Positions 61,368 to 64,000 of a stretch of DNA of 64,000 bases are shown piece after piece. Below the pieces are notes generated by a model. It saw nothing but the letters and a program-made list of their open reading frames with translations. It made no database searches and was not told the origin of the DNA. The position numbers and the translations under genes are program-made. This DNA is from UBA964 sp037444685. Lineage in GTDB: Bacteria > Pseudomonadota > Gammaproteobacteria > Steroidobacterales > Steroidobacteraceae. The number at the start of each line of letters is the position of its first letter. The first letter of the stretch is position 1. The stretch is from positions 124,001-188,000 of the forward strand of contig JBBILX010000005.1 in assembly GCA_037444685.1 (NCBI GenBank), written 5' to 3'.

Positions 61368-61861
61368 TCGAGTCCGTCTCCGATCCGTCCGAAACTCCCG
61401 TTGCCGGCACCGCCGGCACTCGCGACGACCATGACGCCCTGCGTCTGTACGTCGCGCGCATTGCGTGCCGAGGTGCCGGTGCTCTCGATCTCGTAGTGCA
61501 GGCCGATGAACTTGTCGGCGCTCGATTGCGGCAGGCCCGATTCCTCGCCGATGTATCGAATGGTGGCGCTGTACTGCGTGGCCTCGTTGCCGAACTCCGT
61601 GAGCGCGACCGAGCCGGTTGCCCCCGCCGTCGTGCCCACGGTGCCTATCGCCGCGATTGCCTGTTCGACGCCGGCCGCGCTCGCATCGGCCGCACTGCGG
61701 CGGAACTGCTCGTTGTTGGCCATGGCAAGCTCGGTCGTCGCCGTGTTGATGCCGGTGAACGCGAGGATGGTCAGGATCAGCAGCATGATGAGCCCGACCA
61801 CGAGCGCCGCGCCGCGTTCGCGGCGTCGGCTGATGATTGCAGACTGCCGAGGCCCGTTCAT
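61364..61861 (-). CDS. pilX: Type IV pilus minor pilin PilX
   Basis: 165 residues. The N-terminus RRRERGAALVVGLIMLLILTILAFTGINTATTELAMANNE is the PilX_N pattern (residues about 12-50): prepilin-type helix with Gly before the processed residue and no Glu+5, as usual for PilX. The short globular part is Gly/Ser-rich. It follows pilW by 11 nt. Confidence 0.93.
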   Translation of the reverse strand: MNGPRQSAIISRRRERGAALVVGLIMLLILTILAFTGINTATTELAMANNEQFRRSAADASAAGVEQAIAAIGTVGTTAGATGSVALTEFGNEATQYSATIRYIGEESGLPQSSADKFIGLHYEIESTGTSARNARDVQTQGVMVVASAGGAGNGSFGRIGDGLE

Positions 61862-61872
61862 TCAGGGTGTTC

Positions 61873-62982
61873 TCAGAGTGTCCTGGCGTTGCGCAGCGCG
61901 ATGGTCCGTGACAGCAACAGACGGCGGAAGTTGCGCTCGTCGCCGGCCGGCGTGTATTCGACGTCGGCGTAGCGATAAGTGCGATCGTCGAGGAAGCCGG
62001 GTTCGGGCTGCTCGGCGCGCAGCCGGATCCAGACACGCACCGAGACCACCTGCGCCCGGTCGAGGTCCGCGAAATCAGGGTTCACGTACCGCGTCGCGCG
62101 ACCGTCGGACTCGGGAATGCCGTCGCCGTTCAGATCGGCGGCGGGGTCGACGTCGCCGTCATTGTCATAGTCGCCCGTATCGATGCCGAACTGGACCTGG
62201 AAGTCTTCCACGCCGGGCATGACCTCGGTGTCGAGGAAGGCAGGGCTGCCGCCGATCCGGGTCAGCGACTTGACGCGCAGCGCCGGCTGCCCGGGCCGGT
62301 CGACCGAATCTTCGGCCACGTAGTAGGCGCGGACCACGAGATCATGCAGGCGATTGTCGTCGTCGAGCGCGCCGGGGGAGACTCCATCGGCGAACAGCAG
62401 TTGGGCCGTGCGGCTGCGCAGCCTCGAGGCATAGATCTGCAGCCGACCGTCTTCCGCGGCGCCGACCGGCTCGGTCGACGCGCGGCGGACCGTCAGCGTG
62501 TCGGCGCCGGCCTGCGCCGCCCCGCCGTAAGGCGCGCAGGCGCCCGTGCGCTCCGGGCCGAGCTCGAAGCCGTCGTTGGAGCCCTGCACGGGGCGCAGCA
62601 CGTCGACGGCGAAATTCACGCCACAGGCATGCGCGCTGGCCGCGAGTCCCGGCGCCGCTGTCGGCGGAGTGGGCGGATCGGTGATCGGCACCTGCCGGAG
62701 CTGCGGGGCCGTCGCGAGCACGACGCCAGGCGCCGCGCCTGCGACCAGCCGCAGCGTGTCGGCCGAATTGGTGAAACCGTAGAAGCCGGCGAGTTCGATG
62801 TCCGGCTCGATCACCGATATCACGTATCGGCCCTGGTCCTGGAGGCGCGCCACGGTTTCGTTGACGGTGAAGGTCGTGCGGCTGTTCGAGTAGATCGTCA
62901 CCGCGCCGACGATCAGCAGCGAGCCGATGGTCAGCGCCACCAGCAGCTCGACGAGACTCAGACCGCGCTCGCGTTGGCTCAT
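61873..62982 (-). CDS. pilW: Type IV pilus minor pilin PilW
   Basis: 369 residues. Short leader MSQRERG then LSLVELLVALTIGSLLIVGAVTI, with Glu+5. The large globular domain shows GRYVISVIEPDIELAGFYGF, VPITDPPTPP, and a C-terminal repeat-like calcium-type loop DTGDYDNDGDVDPAADLNGD near residue 280. The size fits PilW. The start overlaps pilV by 4 nt. Confidence 0.92.
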   Translation of the reverse strand: MSQRERGLSLVELLVALTIGSLLIVGAVTIYSNSRTTFTVNETVARLQDQGRYVISVIEPDIELAGFYGFTNSADTLRLVAGAAPGVVLATAPQLRQVPITDPPTPPTAAPGLAASAHACGVNFAVDVLRPVQGSNDGFELGPERTGACAPYGGAAQAGADTLTVRRASTEPVGAAEDGRLQIYASRLRSRTAQLLFADGVSPGALDDDNRLHDLVVRAYYVAEDSVDRPGQPALRVKSLTRIGGSPAFLDTEVMPGVEDFQVQFGIDTGDYDNDGDVDPAADLNGDGIPESDGRATRYVNPDFADLDRAQVVSVRVWIRLRAEQPEPGFLDDRTYRYADVEYTPAGDERNFRRLLLSRTIALRNARTL

Positions 62983-63527
62983 GTCAATGGCGACCTCGGC
63001 ATGATCAGGATCTCGCTGCGATAGCTGAACGGCAGATCCTCGCCCGGCTCCTGCCAGCGCACGAGCACGGCGTAGCGGTCCGGGGCGCCGCCGACTCCAG
63101 GCGTGTATTCGACCTCGGTGGCCGGGCCGCCGTCACCGGGGCCGGGCAGGGCCGCCTCGACCGCGGCGATCCAGCGTGCGAGATCGTCCTCCGCGAGTTC
63201 GGCAATCGTGCAGTTCGCGCCCGCGGCGCCCGGGCCTGGCGCGCAGTCGCGCGCCGCCGGCGCGGCGCCGTAACTCGACAGTTCGTAGGCGGGGCCCGCG
63301 CTGGCATTGGCGCGGATCCGGTCGGCCATGTCGCTGACGAGATTGATGGCCTGCGTGCGCAGCAGCGCCGTTCGGTTGAAGCGCACGCTCGAGACGAACA
63401 GGGCCGCGATACCGAGCATGCCGACCGAGAGCACGAGCAACGCGACCAGCGCCTCGACCAGCGTGACACCGCGGGCGCGGCGCGCGCACAGCGCCGATGG
63501 GCCCCGCCGTGGGATCAGGGCGGGCAT
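62979..63527 (-). CDS. pilV: Type IV pilus minor pilin PilV
   Basis: 182 residues. The leader ends RARG, followed by VTLVEALVALLVLSVGMLGIAA, typical of PilV, then LFVSSVRFNRTALLRTQAI and NLVSDMADRIRANA, the PilV signature. Cysteines at CAPG and NCTIAELAEDDLARW. Overlaps the upstream fimT-like gene by 13 nt. Confidence 0.94.
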   Translation of the reverse strand: MPALIPRRGPSALCARRARGVTLVEALVALLVLSVGMLGIAALFVSSVRFNRTALLRTQAINLVSDMADRIRANASAGPAYELSSYGAAPAARDCAPGPGAAGANCTIAELAEDDLARWIAAVEAALPGPGDGGPATEVEYTPGVGGAPDRYAVLVRWQEPGEDLPFSYRSEILIMPRSPLT

Positions 63528-64000
63528 GGCAACTCCCAGCTCGCGATGAGCGCTGGGTCGCGAGTGACCTGGGCGCGTCCCGTCCGGTTCAGCAGGATGC
63601 CGCGGCCGAGCGACTGGTCGGTGCCGGGCTGCACGTCGATGCCGCGCGCGTCGCAGAACACGAACCGCGAGGCGCTGTCGGCAAGGTCGCGGGTGAAGCC
63701 GGTGCTGCCGATCGAGACGCAGCCGCCATCGGCCGCGGCGCGCAGTCGCCGCGCTCGCTCGAGATCGCTGCGCGGCTCCGGATCGCGCCCGATCTCGGCG
63801 CGGATCAGCGGTTCGTCGGCACTGCGTTCGCAGTCGCCATCGGTATCCTCGAAGACGATCCAGCGCGTGAACTCGCCGGTGGTGCAGCTCGCGCTGGGCG
63901 ATGCGGGATCGTCGGACGGGCAGATCGAGACTGCCGTCTGGCGCTTGACCGCTTCGGTGCGCGCGAGCTGCACGCTCGCGAGAAAGTCGTTGGCGGCTGC
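63515..64000 (-). CDS. fimT: FimT/GspH-type minor pilin (C-terminal part, cut by window edge)
   Basis: The frame is open from the right edge through FLASVQLARTEAVKRQT (the conserved region after the pilin helix) to a stop at 63515, 161 visible residues. VSICPSDD, RWIVFEDTDGD, FDCARG-like FCDARGIDVQ and RAQVTRDP are typical of GspH/FimT proteins. The prepilin leader and most of the N-terminal helix lie outside the window. First visible gene of the minor-pilin operon. Confidence 0.9.
   Translation of the reverse strand, partial: AAANDFLASVQLARTEAVKRQTAVSICPSDDPASPSASCTTGEFTRWIVFEDTDGDCERSADEPLIRAEIGRDPEPRSDLERARRLRAAADGGCVSIGSTGFTRDLADSASRFVFCDARGIDVQPGTDQSLGRGILLNRTGRAQVTRDPALIASWELPCPP

Noticed and set aside
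1..64000. CRISPR array, rRNA operon, prophage or replication origin
   Set aside because: No regularly spaced repeats, rRNA sequence, phage structural genes or DnaA-box clusters were seen.

Overview
The window is dense, high-GC (about two thirds or more G+C) bacterial chromosome. The rpsT / murJ-ribF-ileS-lspA-ispH / minor-pilin block, the cbb3 oxidase operon and the UrcA-family and CysB-type genes point to a gammaproteobacterium, perhaps of the Xanthomonadales, Nevskiales or Steroidobacterales type. That placement is an inference from gene content, not a phylogeny. Start codons were chosen from homology, signal peptides and ATGA or GTGA overlaps; many of the longest open frames here are antisense artefacts of high GC.

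1-9.7 kb: a cbb3 cytochrome oxidase operon on the minus strand (ccoN-O-Q-P, a small membrane protein, ccoG, fixH, ccoI running off the left edge). A divergent diheme cytochrome c4 and a FixL/FixJ oxygen-sensing pair follow. The FixL homologue carries the heme-pocket residues of rhizobial FixL at identical spacing. 9.8-16 kb: a DksA-type zinc-finger protein, two tandem-domain Usp proteins, a secreted beta-lactamase-fold hydrolase, an UrcA protein, and a LytTR two-component pair whose kinase is broken.

16-22.5 kb: a compact six-gene coenzyme F420 operon (LLM oxidoreductase, F420:NADP reductase, cofE, cofD, cofC, fused fbiC). It would let the cell make, reduce and use F420, which is patchily distributed in Proteobacteria. 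22.5-27 kb: a CysB-type regulator, a quinone-oxidoreductase-like MDR protein, an alpha/beta hydrolase and SelO. 27-33 kb: a hybrid kinase divergent from a REC-Hpt / HDOD-REC-GGDEF pair, probably one phosphorelay leading to c-di-GMP. 33-40.9 kb: VOC protein, Ig/RCC1 lipoprotein, acyl-CoA synthetase, an unrecognised membrane protein, and an MFS exporter with a C-terminal ABM-like domain.

40.8-45.9 kb is a decayed accessory island. It holds a frameshifted persulfide-dioxygenase-like gene cut by an IS481-family remnant, which is itself cut by an ISL3-family element with 26-bp inverted repeats. Beyond the element lie a 5'-truncated TonB receptor, a deleted alpha/beta hydrolase with an in-frame stop, and a DUF1330-like gene. 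The island ends at tRNA-Pro(CGG). 46-57 kb: housekeeping genes (ispB, rplU-rpmA-obgE, rpsT, murJ, ribF, ileS, lspA, ispH). 57-64 kb: a type IV pilus minor-pilin/PilY1 operon on the minus strand, convergent with ispH and running off the right edge.
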